Source: Diplonema papillatum
Taxonomy: Eukaryota > Euglenozoa > Diplonemea > Diplonemida > Diplonemidae
DNA: 64,000 bases
Assembly (NCBI GenBank): GCA_030068145.1
Contig: JAPJBO010000269.1
Coordinates: 1-64,000, forward strand
Reading direction: 5' to 3'
Shown here: positions 9,301 through 19,112 of the stretch, in pieces
Layout: each line of letters starts with the position of its first letter
Position numbering within the stretch: the stretch's first letter is position 1
Notes under the pieces: generated by a model
Databases searched by the model: none
Told to the model about the DNA's origin: nothing
Seen by the model: only the letters and a program-made list of their open reading frames with translations
Translations under genes and position numbers: made by a program

Positions 9301-12300
9301 TTCTGGAGGCTCCGCACGATGACTTCGAGGACGGTGTCACTCGGGACGGAAGGGTCACTGTTCTCGATCACGAGGTCGAGGGCTGAATCGAACGCTGCGA
9401 CGCAGTAGGCGGAGCCGCCGATGTGCTTGAGCATCGACTCCGTGCTCACGCTGCCTTGGATGAACTTTTGGAGCGAGAGGCGCACGGCGGTGCGGCCGTC
9501 GACCTCGCTCGGCAGCGCCTGCACGTACGCCGAAAACGCGATGATTTCGTCGTTCGCGGTGGTCGGCGCGTTGCAGGGCAGCCCGGAGTGCGTGAGCCAC
9601 GGCGTCCGGTTCGGCGACGCCGCCACCGACTTCTTGCGCCCCGACGCGCCGACGACGCCGGGCGGGTCCTTCGTCGGCACGCTCCCGGGCAGCACCAGCG
9701 GCGTCTTCGGGTCGCCCGTCACATTGCGATCGTCCGCGCTGTACTGGCTTAGCGGTGAGTCCGCTCGGTCGCCTGCAGATGGTAGTTACTAAGTTAGGGT
9801 ATCGGTGGTGATCAAAACGCATTTCTTTGCGTTTATTGTGGTTTAGAGGTTTTTAGAGCGTAAGTTCACGTTTTTGTTCAAGAAAGGTCGAGACGCAGCT
9901 GTTGGCAAAAGAGACTATCGGTGTCGCAAAACGCAAATTTTGTTGTTTTGTTAAGAAAGGTCTTGAGCATCGACTCCGTGCACACGCTGCCTTGGATGAA
10001 CTTTTGGAGCGAGAGGCGCACGGCGGTGGCAGCGCCTGCACGTACGCCGAAAACGCGATGATTTCGTCGTTCGCGGTGGTCGGCGCGTTGCAGGGCAGCC
10101 CGGAGTGCGTGAGCCACGGCGTCCGGTTCGGCGACGCCGCCACCGACTTCTTGCGCCCCGACGCGCCGACGACGCCGGGCGGGTCTTTCGTCGGCACGCT
10201 CCCGGGCAGCACCAGCGGCGTCTTCGGGTCGCCCGTCACATTGCGATCGTCCGCGCTGTACTGGCTTAGCGGTGAGTCCGCTCGGTCACCTGCAGATGGT
10301 AGTTACTGAGTTAGGGTAACCCCCGGTGGTGATCAAAACGCATTTCTTTTTGCGTTTATTGTGGTTTAGAGGTTTTTAGAGCGTGAGTTCACGGTTTTAG
10401 AGTTAAAGTTCGCTTGAAATTTCGGGGGTTTAGGGTCGCGCCGTGTGACCGTTGATAAATGTTTGTTCAAAAAGAAAGTCGAGAAGCAGCTGTTGGCAAA
10501 AGAGACTATCGGTGTTGAACAACACGCAACGTTTGTTCGAGAAAAGCTGAGACGCAGCTCTTGGCAAAAGAGACTATCGGTGTCGCAAAACGCAAATTTT
10601 GTTGTTTTGTTAAGAAAGGTCTTGAGCATCGGGCTACCGACCGGTTGATTTCAAAGGTCTGGATTTGCTCGCTTGTGGGGAGGTGGCGCAACTCACGTAC
10701 CAAGACCCGCTGGGCGGTGCGAATCCTTGGTTGCTGCCTCAATCTGTTGCAGTCAGGCCTCAATCACACGAATGCAACAAGGGGGGAAGTCCCAGCCTTC
10801 TTGTTAAGGATCAGCCACTTTGGCCGGATGGCCGGATAAACGAGACCCCTCCCCACCGTACAGCGCAGTTGCCTTGGAGGCTGGGTGGTCAAATTCTCTA
10901 AGGTGAAATGGTCAAAATTCCCTGCAAAAAGTGGGCCCAAACCGGGTGGATGGATGGATGGTTCTTGATTCCGCGCAAACGAGCAAAAGTTCATCCAAGG
11001 TAGCGTGTGCATGGAGTCGCCCAAGTGCTAAATGACTACAAGCTCAACGCCGAGATAACCCGTGACAGGTCGGCCGCCACCACCCTGTTAGGCCAACACG
11101 GTGAAATCCAAGAGCACGACTGATGATGCCTGGTATTGGATTAGTCTCGTGTACCGGGCGAAACTAAAGCGGCGGGTCTGTCACTAGGGCAACAACCAGG
11201 AAAACACTTGGTAGCACGCAGTAGCAGTACATACCACATACCATATACCTACTACGGTATGGATAGCACAGCACGTAGATGCATAGCACCACACAGCACG
11301 TAGATGCACAGCATACCACGGTGTATGAGTACATACGTATACTGCTACCACCACGTAGCAGCAGTACACCACCACGTAGCAGCAGCACGTAGTATGAGTA
11401 GAGGTATACGTAGTACCAGCGACACCTCCCGAAAGTGAGCCAAGGGCGAAGGACGTATCTGCGGCTGCTACGGCAGTTGCCCGGTGGTAACCCCACACGC
11501 AGAAAGCGGGGAAGGGGGACGTGTTTTCCCAACTACTTTGAAGCCCATTGCCGACCGTAGCATCCGACGAAGGTGTATGCATGGAGGGTGCTACGGTAGC
11601 CTTGGGCGCGTGCCGCGTGCAGGGCGGGTGCTTTGTGATCCGCCGCGAAGTTCTCTCCTGGTGCAGTCCGGAGAGACCGGCGTCGAGTTTCGGCTCACAG
11701 CCGGTTCCCTCGGCCGGCAACTCTAAGGGAGAGACACAATCCATCTTAAAAAGGACCACACACTAATGCACAAAACTTACGATAGGGACTGCCGGGTTCG
11801 TACTTGAATGCAACCTCGGTCAGCTGACCGAGATTCACTATCATCTGCCGTTTTCCCAGGGTGACCAAATACCGTGAGATACTGAGACACTCCGCAAAAA
11901 CGCAAATTTCGGGCATATTCGACCCCGAAACCCCACAAACCTCGAAAACAATCTTTGACCGGAAAAGTGTCGTGGGCAGGGTTCGAACCCGGGCCTACCG
12001 GCCTGAAGGCCGACGCCCGCTCACTCTGCCACTCCTATGCATTTTTTTTTTTTTTTTTTTGAGTAAGCAACCAGGGCATTAGCTTGGTCTCCAGCCCATT
12101 ATCCAAATTTGGACCGCTAACGGCTTTTTGCGTTTTCACTGTTTTTCAGCAGTTTCTGCACTTAGGGGGCTCACCTGCCAGTGTTGCACGGGTCTCTGCC
12201 ACCTCTCCGGCCTCAGCCTCTATGTCACGGTAGCAACAGCCAGGATTTGTCGACTGGAACTCCCGGTACCACAACATCTTGTCTCTGAGTACAGTAGAAG

Positions 12301-13346
12301 AGTGGAGTTACACACTACGCACTCTAACTAATGGTCGTAACATGTGTGGCCCTCTAATGTAGTGGATTGGTCATCTTCACTCAGTGTTCCTCAAATACTA
12401 ATAATCAATTTTTCGGCTCACGTAGCGAGCAGGAAAAAACGGTATGGTACACCCCAGGTTTCCAGGCCCGAAGAAACGGTATTGCCCATCATGCACAGAC
12501 ATCCAAGCTAGCTTGCTCCCCTCCTCCACCACCCTGTCGCAAGGGCAGCGCGAGCAGAAGTTGCCTCACACCCGCCGACCCATTCGATACATTGTATTCG
12601 CCGAATTCTTCGAAAGACCTGCAGCCCAGGAGATAGGCTCAATGCAGCGCGACGCGACGTATCTTCACGACAAGGCTGGGCCCTGAGAGGGCCTCGGATT
12701 GCACAGTGGCCACTCTGCCGGGGCTTGGTGGTGGTGTAGTCCCATTTTTTATTTATTTATTTCTCGACGGCCTTTCTAAATTTGGACTGACGGTCCAAAT
12801 GTGGATATAGAAGTTAATCCCCTGAAGCAACTACGGAAGACATGCAGGGGGCGAGAACTGCATTTGCTTGTACGGACAAGTCGTTCTCTTGTTCCTTTTT
12901 GTCTGACAACAGGAGCGAAGAAGGACATGGTCTTCCTGTGCAAGGAGCTCGAGAGCTCCAACTGTGGCTCTTGCCACATACAAGACGGTCCAGGAATCGT
13001 CAAGACATTTTGGCAGAATGAATGAATGAAAAAAAAGGCAGTTTGTTTGTTCTGTTACGGCGGAGCCTGCGCATCCTTCACGATTGGTGGCTTGGCTCGA
13101 ATAGAGGCTATTCACATTCTCGAAAGATACCATACCGGAGTTGGCTTGGCTGCACGTGTCTAAAGGAGGAAGAGCAAGCATCGCGTTGTCATCAGCCCAG
13201 CCCGCGACGGCGGCGTAGAGCTCCTGCCGCTCCGTCACGTGCAGGAGCCCGTTCAGAACCAGATTCACGGCGTTTCGAACTCCTTGGGCGGCCACTACCT
13301 CCTGCATTATGGTCGAAATCGTCTCCGTGGTGGGATCCATAGCCAT
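5825..13346 (-). CDS. Gene 1: Trf4/TUTase-like nucleotidyltransferase-fold protein, 3 exons
   Basis: Proposed joining on the minus strand: 13346-13136, 9772-9082, 6378-5825. Phases agree at both junctions (1/1 and 2/2), giving about 485 codons, open at the 3' end. Exon 1 starts MAMDPTTETIS. Exon 2 holds the N-terminal nucleotidyltransferase domain (NDEIIAFSAYVQ, HIGGSAYCVAAFDSALDLVI). Exon 3 holds the helical core and PAP-associated domain (FAIKSIFRTAQMGDRPG, VVNGYLLLLLLISVI, LRLFFSFYATFDF, LDPLGSGMNVGANV). Family members add A or U tails to RNA 3' ends. Here the usual GS...SDID box reads SALD, and the third Asp position appears to be His (VVHIF), so catalysis is doubtful. Introns are 3.4 and 2.7 kb and packed with repeats. 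Confidence 0.75.
6581..6737 (-). pseudogene. Exon echo: truncated copy of gene 1 exon 3
   Basis: This near-identical copy of the first 157 bp of exon 3 includes the ACAG/G acceptor and reads to DRSPAEVP. It then diverges abruptly into intronic sequence starting GTGCCAAAC. Using that GT as a donor would leave phase 0, which does not match the phase-2 acceptor of the intact exon, so inclusion as a coding exon is unlikely. It lies upstream of the intact exon in gene orientation. Confidence 0.8.
6738..6830 (+). repeat. Interspersed repeat R2 abutting a 3' splice site
   Basis: R2 reads GTGTTTCCGACGATCCCGTG, then ACGTACAGATTGGTGTC, then TTTCGACCTTTTGTTTG. On the minus (gene) strand its end supplies the ACAG acceptor of the exon echo at 6737. 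Other copies or parts: 8385-8450, 8768-8850, 13555-13605, 15903-15935, 16603-16690, 16916-16975, 17358-17425, 24840-24905. Shorter variants carry CCGATTATCGCG instead of CCGACGATCCCG. Confidence 0.75.
6831..8480. other. Gene 1 intron 2, left part: repeats and one doubtful exon
   Basis: Contains T runs at 6945-6967 and 7856-7868 and repeat R1 at 7915-8000 (TTAAAAGTTCGCTTGAAATT, then TCTCCGTGTGACCGTTGAT). A linked repeat at 8268-8400 is read in reverse at 18110-18215. On the minus strand, 7508-7311 stays open (MQNLLGMLERAQ, SANIRVIAPTTATLADFMKQQ) and looks protein-like. Its phase does not fit between exons 2 and 3, so I do not include it in the gene. Confidence 0.5.
8482..8695 (+). repeat. Interspersed repeat R3 (about 215 bp)
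   Basis: Starts AAATACTCGAGGGACTGCC and ends CAGGTGCTCATACAAAAA. Other copies: 20330-20402 (minus, truncated), 24034-24122 (partial), 24128-24345, 26262-26480, 31697-31912 and 39270-39320 (truncated). There is no ORF conservation between copies. The A-rich 3' end suggests a retroposed element, though no A/B boxes are visible. An R2 copy follows at 8768-8850. Confidence 0.8.
9082..9772 (-). CDS. Gene 1 exon 2: nucleotidyltransferase domain
   Basis: The acceptor is CTGCAG/G (9773) and the donor is ACGAG/GTTTGC (9081). It enters in phase 1, making Gly with the last base of exon 1, and leaves in phase 2. About 50 Ser/Pro-rich residues precede the domain. ANDEIIAFSAYVQALPSE matches the start of Trf4-type domains. 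GGSAYCVAAFDSALDLVIE matches the GS-x-SDID strand-turn, with the first Asp replaced by Ala. LSYVYGFPAVRMKS matches the following strand. The ORF continues past the donor to a stop at 8964 through repeat-like sequence. Confidence 0.8.
9964..10316 (-). pseudogene. Exon echo: truncated copy of gene 1 exon 2
   Basis: This is a tandem, almost identical copy of about 9425-9800 with the CTGCAG acceptor kept. It carries a roughly 20-bp internal deletion (after GCGCACGGCGGT) that breaks the frame, and it lacks the rest of the exon. It is bordered by a ~100-bp intronic repeat containing GGCAAAAGAGACTATCGGTG, present at 9900, 10495 and 10563. It lies upstream of the intact exon in gene orientation. Confidence 0.85.
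10317..11849. other. Gene 1 intron 1, repeat mosaic
   Basis: Holds repeat R1 (10395-10460), copies of the GGCAAAAGAGACTATCGGTG repeat and repeat R6 at about 10790-10955 (GGATCAGCCACTTTGGCCGG, then GGTCAAATTCTCTAAGGTGA), which recurs at 52811-52950. At 10985-11020 there is a short inverted fragment of exon 2 (AGTTCATCCAAGGTAGCG). A low-complexity ACGTAGCAGCAGTAC-type stretch runs from 11210 to 11420. No convincing exon. Confidence 0.55.
11850..12040 (-). mobile_element. tRNA-derived SINE, copy 1 (minus, truncated)
   Basis: Read on the minus strand, a tRNA-like head at about 12037-11967 has an A-box-like TGGCAGAGTGAGCGGG and a B box GGTTCGAACC. The shared SINE body follows (TTTTCGAGGTTTGTGGGG, GTCGAATATGCCCGAAA, GGTATTTGGTCA). 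A T run at 12041-12060 marks its head side on the plus strand. Compare the copies at 23077, 44284 and 45533. Confidence 0.8.
12041..13130. other. Gene 1 intron 1, right part
   Basis: No recognised gene. The segment next to the exon 1 donor (13089-13120) contains the reverse complement of the SINE 5' block AATGTGAATAGCCTCTATTC, so a SINE fragment begins about 15 bp inside the intron. The rest shows no repeat I could place in the window. Confidence 0.5.
13136..13346 (-). CDS. Gene 1 exon 1 (start codon)
   Basis: The frame opens after an in-frame TGA with no AG in between, so the first ATG (13346; a second lies at 13340) is the likely translation start. It encodes about 70 residues predicted to be helical (STIMQEVVAAQGVRNAVNLV, TERQELYAAVAGWADDN) and ends at donor TCCG/GTATGG (13135) in phase 1, matching exon 2. 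The region has no known domain. Confidence 0.65.
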
Positions 13347-13752
13347 GATGGGCAGCACCAGACGCAATGATCAAGGCCGAAAAGCCCAGCTCCTGCTTCG
13401 CGTCGACGGACACGCGGGCGGCGGGAGAAGGGGGGCGGGAGGGCGAACACGGCGTTGTATCTTTTTTGCCCTTTTTTTTTCGGAGCAGGAGGCAGTAACA
13501 ACCAGATGGGCGGCCCAACTGCACGCTGTGTGCGGGCACGTGTGTGTGTGTGTTCTGATTCCGACGATCTCGTCTGGGAGCACAGATCGGTGTTTTCTTT
13601 TGATGTTCCGAGGGTTGAAGGAAGTTTAGGTGACAGTGTAGTAGTAGTATGTGTCGTCTGCCGAAGCAGCCTGATACAGCAGGCGCAGGGGGGCAGGTCT
13701 TGCTTTACTTTTCTCTTCTTTAAGGAGACCCACCTCCGGGTTTGCGGGCCCA
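13347..13752. other. Upstream region of gene 1
   Basis: 5' flank of gene 1 in its orientation. It contains an A-rich (minus strand) tract at 13461-13482 and a partial R2 copy at 13555-13605, about 210 bp from the start codon. No TATA-like element or other promoter motif could be assigned with confidence. Confidence 0.4.
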
Positions 13753-14195
13753 TGCGTTGTAGGACATTCTCGACGTTTGATCAGGGTTTCCTGCTTCGTG
13801 GCCCATGTGTTGTAGGCCATTTGATCAGGGGTTATGCGTTGCAGGCGTTTGATCCGGGTTTCCTGCTTCGTGGCCCATGTGTTGTAGGCCATTTGATCAG
13901 GGGTTATGCGTTGCAGGCGTTTGATCCGGGTTTCCTGCTTCGTGGCCCATGTGTTGTAGGCCATTTGATCAGGGGTTATGCGTTGCAGGCGTTTGATCCG
14001 GGTTTCCTGCTTCGTGGCCCATGTGTTGTAGGCCATTTGATCAGGGGTTATGCGTTGCAGGCGTTTGATCCGGGTTTCCTGCTTCGTGGCCCATGCGTTG
14101 TACGCCATTTGATCAGGGTTTGTGCGTTGTAGGCCCTTTTCGACGTTTGATCCGGGTTTCCTGCTTCGTGGCCCATGTGTTGTAGGTCATTTTCG
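13753..14195. repeat. 72-bp tandem array, about 5.5 units
   Basis: Unit contains TCCTGCTTCGTGGCCCATGT and ATTTGATCAGGGGTTATGCG; starts are spaced exactly 72 bp (13789, 13861, 13933, 14005, 14077). Because 72 is a multiple of 3, several frames stay open (a 24-residue repeat on each strand), but nothing else supports coding. Flanking units are degenerate. Confidence 0.85.
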
Positions 14196-15305
14196 AGGTA
14201 GTGCGACTCGTGGCGCGTAGCTATCGTTCGCAGGTGTGGCCTTGTAATTCGCGTCTGGCGCGGTCTCCATCGTTCCCCAGAGGACAAGACATCCGCCGCT
14301 AAGTGCCACATCAGGCTTTTCCGGGCAAACTGGCGCTCGCGAAACGAAACCAAAGAAAGAATGCCGTTGTCGCTTTTTCTCACGAATGGGGGGGAGTACC
14401 TTCTTGGGCACGAAAAAGCGCGTGGGGAGACGTTGATGTTGGTGCTGGTTTTGAGGGATAAGGAAAAGGTAAGAAATCTTTTGCGGTGGTCTCCGCAAGT
14501 CCGGGTAGTGTGTGCTACCGCCAACTTCTTTACACTCGTTCTCTTCTCTACTCACTGATGTGCGTACTCTTTCACTCTTTTTCTCACTTGTTTTTCGGCC
14601 TGTTCTTCAGGCAGGTCTGATCGCCTTTGTTACCACACCGGTAACAATTGACCCCTCGGCGTGCACGGTGTCGCATGAGGGATAGAACACACAAGTTGTT
14701 ATTTCATCAGCTTTCGTCTCCTCCGCGCGATGAACGGCAGGCGTTTTCACTTACGTCCCTTTTTAGCGTTATTTGTGGATTAGAAGGTCGGTATTTTAAA
14801 GTCTCCGGTTGACCGTAGAGGCTTGGGTATGGCGGGGGGTTGAGTCTTTTTGTTTGTGCGCACTTCCTTCAAACTAACGGGAGCGAGGATAGTACGCTGC
14901 CATCGATCTGTTTTTGTTCTTGACAAATTGCATTTGTTGGAAACAAAAAGACTCCTGCGACCGACACCACGAACACATTCGCAAATGAATGTGGCCCTGG
15001 GCACGAAGAGCGCTAAGCGCCCATGCGGGGCTTCAAGCTCATTATAGACAAACGACGCATACCACACGAACGCATCAGGTTACCACACAACGTAAGCACA
15101 CTCTCTCCGGTAGCTCCGGGCTTGACCTCCGCCGGGTTAAACAAGTCCCCTTCCTTTCCTGAAGAGCACAGGCTTCCAGAAAACCCTGAGGGGAAAAGAC
15201 TGCGGGTTTATCCCACTCAAGAAACAAGGTGGGGCAGAAGGGTGTGGGAGTTCGTTCGTTGGCAAGGAAACACCGCGGGGCGGGAGGAAGGGGAGATGGA
15301 GGGGG
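14196..15305. other. Intergenic stretch, no gene recognised
   Basis: Unique-looking sequence with open but unconvincing frames. The phrase TTAGCGTTATTTGTGGATTAG occurs at 14764 and again at about 15982. No splice-bounded exon or known domain was seen. Confidence 0.4.
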
Positions 15306-15520
15306 ATTGCAAGAACGTGCTTGGGATGGGTATGTGCTCAACACCGCGCTGGTCCCGTCTGCGCCGTGTTTCGGTCCTTTAAGCCACGGACACATACGGC
15401 GGGCCATCATCAGCGCGGAACCTGAGTGTCTGCAGACAGGACAGCAGTGTGAGTCTGGTTTGTCAGGCGGATGTTCGTAGCTCGTCACAGCCAGGACCAC
15501 CCGTGCTACTAGAGCACAGG
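15306..15520 (+). repeat. Interspersed repeat R8, copy 2
   Basis: Same element as 5563-5774, with few differences. The flanking phrase GGGAGATGGAGGGG just before it recurs at about 15735, suggesting a small local duplication. Confidence 0.8.
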
Positions 15521-16386
15521 CGAATCCGTCACGGGGAGGAGTCCCCCCTACAACCGTGTCTGAGCAATCAGTTAAAAAACCTCAGGGCCCCGCCCTGGTT
15601 GTGTCTCGCTAGGCAGCACTGACTCGTCTTCTTTTTGCGGGGGCAATCTGCAAAGTAAACTCCGCAGAGCGCAGTGGACATGGGGTTGCCGTGTGCAGCA
15701 CAATGGTTGAAGTACCAAAAGGCGGGGAGGAAGGGGGAGATGGAGGGGAGGGAAATGACGCCGATGCATCGTATCTCCGTGGTAGACGTGATCGCATGCA
15801 TTAGCCAAGAGGCCCACTCTGCTGCCCTTGCACTGGGCTCCTGGTAGCGCACTCGTGCGCGCACAGATTTCATGAGCAAAGAGTGTGGCAGTCGTGGTTC
15901 TCTGTTTGTGTTTCCGATTATCGCGTACAGATTGTTTTTCTTTTGTTTTGTTTTTCCGACAGTGCTCCCGCTAACCTCACTTTTAGCGTTATTTGTGGAT
16001 TAGTGATTACTTTTAGTGAGGAAACCCAAAAACCTGCGTCAGGATTTTTTATTCTCCCCCGCTACTACAGTGGTTTTCCGCTTAGCCAACAAAATGAAAT
16101 TGGTTGGCTAAAAGTTTCCACGGCTCACAAAAAGAGGTCAAGATGTTTTCTCTCGACCGATCTTTTGCATGGTGTTAGGAGGGTCGGCAGGTTGTGGCTT
16201 CCGGCTTGGTGTAGAACTGGGTTTGGGTTTGTGAGCTTAATGTAGAACTGTGTGTAGATGGAATTCCTGGAGGCGAAAAAAATATTTTTTAGCCACAGGA
16301 AAAACAATGCCCGCTGTTGGTGCAGGCAATTAGCTTCGGTTGCAGGGGGCACCCGAGTCTTCCAAAGGCCCCCCGGCGAACGGGAA
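15521..16386. other. No gene recognised
   Basis: A minus-strand frame at 15879-15568 is open for about 100 codons but shows no family motif or clear splice sites. A short R2 variant lies at 15903-15935. No other feature was seen. Confidence 0.4.
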
Positions 16387-16906
16387 CAAGTCCACACTCC
16401 GGACTTCAGCAGCCATATACTAAGTCAAGGCGGTAATGAAAACGTGCGGGAGTGGCCACTCCCGCTTTGCAGGAGTGCCACTCCCTTATTGAGGGAGTGA
16501 GGCCGACCGCACAAACGACCGCAAAACCACTCCCCGCAATCCGGAGTGGGAGTCCGGGGCTCAAAGATACGATAAACGAGCACCTCCCGGAAACCCTTTT
16601 TTTTGTTTCCGACGATCCCGTGGGACGTACAGATTGGTGTCTTTCGACCTTTTGTTTGTTTGTGAAGACCAGCTTAGTGCGCGTTTGTGGTGGTCGGTGG
16701 GTTTCCGGGAGGTGCTCGTTTATCGTATCTTTGAGCCCCGGACTCCCACTCCGGATTGCGGGAGTGGTTTTGCGGTCGTTTGTGCGGTCGGTCTCACTCC
16801 CTCAATGCGGGAGTGGCACTCCTGCAAAGCGGGAGTGGCACTCCCGCACGTTTTCACTCCCGCATTGACTTAGTATATGGCTGCTGAAGTCCGGAGTGTG
16901 GACTTG
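16387..16906. mobile_element. Fold-back element FB2
   Basis: Left arm 16387-16595 and right arm 16700-16906 are reverse complements over about 205 bp, starting CAAGTCCACACTCCGGACTT on each side. The 100-bp loop holds a copy of repeat R2. The arms contain many GGAGTG/CACTCC mini-palindromes. A third arm copy in right-arm orientation lies at 17003-17175, preceded by another R2 copy, so arm plus R2 appears to have been duplicated. No ORF of its own. Confidence 0.85.
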
Positions 16907-17175
16907 ATCTCTTTTTTGTTTCCGATGATCCCGTGATTGGTGTCTTTCGACCTTTTGTTTGTTTGTGAAGACCAGCTTAGTGCGTGTGTGTGGTGGTCGG
17001 TGAGGTGCTCGTTTATCGTATCTTTGAGCCCCGGACTCCCACTCCGGATTGCGGGGAGTGGTTTTGCGGTCATTTGTGCGGTCGGCCTCACTCCCTCAAT
17101 AAGGGAGTGGCACTCCTGCAAACCGGGAGTGGCCGCTCCCGCACGTTTTCCCTCCCGCATTGACTTAGTATATTC
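16907..17175 (+). repeat. Extra FB2 arm with R2
   Basis: An R2 copy at 16916-16975 is followed by an FB2 right-arm copy (GAGGTGCTCGTTTATCGTAT to TTGACTTAGTATAT). It repeats the loop-plus-right-arm order of FB2 directly next to it. Confidence 0.75.
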
Positions 17176-18297
17176 TTTTTGTTTTAGCCACATGCAATGT
17201 GTGAGGAAACTGAACCGCCCAAGTAGGACCTTCTGATCATGATCATTTGCCAAATTTGCCCCCTGAAACCACGTCCAGGATTTGGGCTCAGAGTAGTGCG
17301 GTCAACGAAAACTCTAGTTTCCCTTTCTACTTTCTCCTACTCTCGCGGTGTACGGTTTTCCGACGATCCCGTGGGACGTACAGATTGGTGTCTTTCGACC
17401 TTTTGTTTGTTTTGTGAGGTTGCAGCTTGGTGCATGCGGTCGGTCGGCTTTTTTTTGAAAGAAAAAGAGTGAAGTTTCTTCCCACGTTTTTTCCCCTTGA
17501 GCGGGAAGCACGAGTTTCTTCTTTCTTGACGTTTTCTGGCGGCCGAGCTGGCGGGTCGGGGTATGTCCCCTCTCCCGCGAAGCGGCATCGGCAGTCCTCG
17601 ACGACGGATTGCCACTCAAGCCCCCCAGGAGGGCTATCACGGCAAGTAAACCTATGTTTTATCCTTTCAACTCACCAGCATTTGGTAGGTTTCGTGAAGT
17701 TTAGGCACGCAGCGAACGAATTATTAGTGTCAACAACGCATTGTTTGCACAAAGATAGTACAAAAAGGAAACGCATGGGGTGATCCTCCGTCCGAAACTT
17801 TTGTTTGTTTTGTGAGGTTGCGGTTTGGTGCACGCGCGCGGCTCTTTTTAAAAAATTAGTATGGCACTTTCTTTTGTTTGTGCGCACTAGCGGAACTCAC
17901 CTGCTTTGGTAAGTTTTCATGTAGTACGCTGCCAACTACTTATTGTTAGTACCAGCAATGCATTGTTAACACAAAGAACACACTGCGAGAAAATACATAT
18001 AAACGCGGACAACAGACCGGTACGGGCTACAAGGCAACCCCTGCTCAACTTGTAGAACGTGGGGGGCCCAAGACTACACTCCACGAAGGAATGTACTTGG
18101 TGTCGGTCACAAACAGTCCTGGACATGGCTAGCCATAACCCATAACGACGCGTGCACTAAATATACAACCCGTAACCACATAGCCCTTTCTTGCTCTAAG
18201 AGAACCCATTCATGAACGGTCACACGGAGACCCTAAAACCCCGGAAGTTCAAGCGAACTTTAACTCTAAAAAAGAGTGAAGTTGTTTCCGACGTTTT
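17176..18297. other. Repeat mosaic, no gene
   Basis: R2 at 17358-17425. At 17485-17560 there is a partial copy of the 414-bp duplicated unit (GCACGAGTTTCTTCTTTC). At 18110-18275, reverse copies of the 8268-8400 repeat and of R1 are present. No exon was seen. Confidence 0.5.
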
Positions 18298-19112
18298 CCA
18301 CCTTAGCGGTGAGCACGAGTTTCTTCTTTCTTGACGTTTTCTGGCGGCCGAGCTTGCGATCGAGAAGCTAACTACCGTAAACGGAAATAAGTTGGACCGG
18401 ACAAAACGGTCCAACTCACCTATTTTTGGGCTCTGGCGGTCCTTGTTGTCCGGTCCAACTTTTTTCGGGGGAAAATCTTAGGTTCGTGTTCAGGCGCTAC
18501 TTGCCTCTCATGTGTTTGATGCTAGCATCAAGTCTTCTTCGCGGAATGCAGAGCCTTATTTTCTGTTCTTTTCTTTCTTTCGTTGTCGACAACTTCTTTT
18601 TTCTTCTACTTTCTTTACCATGGTTTTTTTGGACTTTCTGGTGCCGTAGACTGGTTCTTCTTTCTCTATGCCGCCCACGTCGATGTTCGTTTAGCATTGA
18701 GACGACGTTTTCCCCCTTAGCGGTGAGCACGAGTTTCTTCTTTCTTGACGTTTTCTGGCGGCCGAGCTTGCGATCGAGAAGCTAACTACCGTAAACGGAA
18801 ATAAGTTGGACCGGACAAAACGGTCCAACTCACCTATTTTTGGGCTCTGGCGGTCCTTGTTGTCCGGTCCAACTTTTTTCGGGGGAAAATCTTAGGTTCG
18901 TGTTCAGGCGCTACTTGCCTCTCATGTGTTTGATGCTAGCATCAAGTCTTCTTTGCGGAATGCAGAGCGTTATTTTCTGTTCTTTTCTTTCTTTCGTTGT
19001 CGACAACTTCTTTTTTCTTCTACTTTCTTTACCATGGTTTTTTTGGACTTTCTGGTGCCGTAGACTGGTTCTTCTTTCTCTATGCCGCCCACGTCGATGT
19101 TCGTTTAGCATT
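18298..19112. repeat. 414-bp direct duplication with hairpin
   Basis: Two adjacent copies (landmark CCTTAGCGGTGAGCACG at 18301 and 18715) are nearly identical over about 400 bp. Each includes the inverted pair GTTGGACCGGACAA and TTGTCCGGTCCAAC, about 40 bp apart, plus an internal ACGGTCCAAC. Both carry the same open frame of about 90 codons (IFCSFLSFVVDNFFFLLLSL), which looks like T-rich intron sequence rather than protein. Confidence 0.8.

Noticed and set aside
13626-14132. Protein with 24-residue repeats over the 72-bp array
   Set aside because: A period divisible by three keeps frames open on both strands; no start, splice sites or family resemblance.
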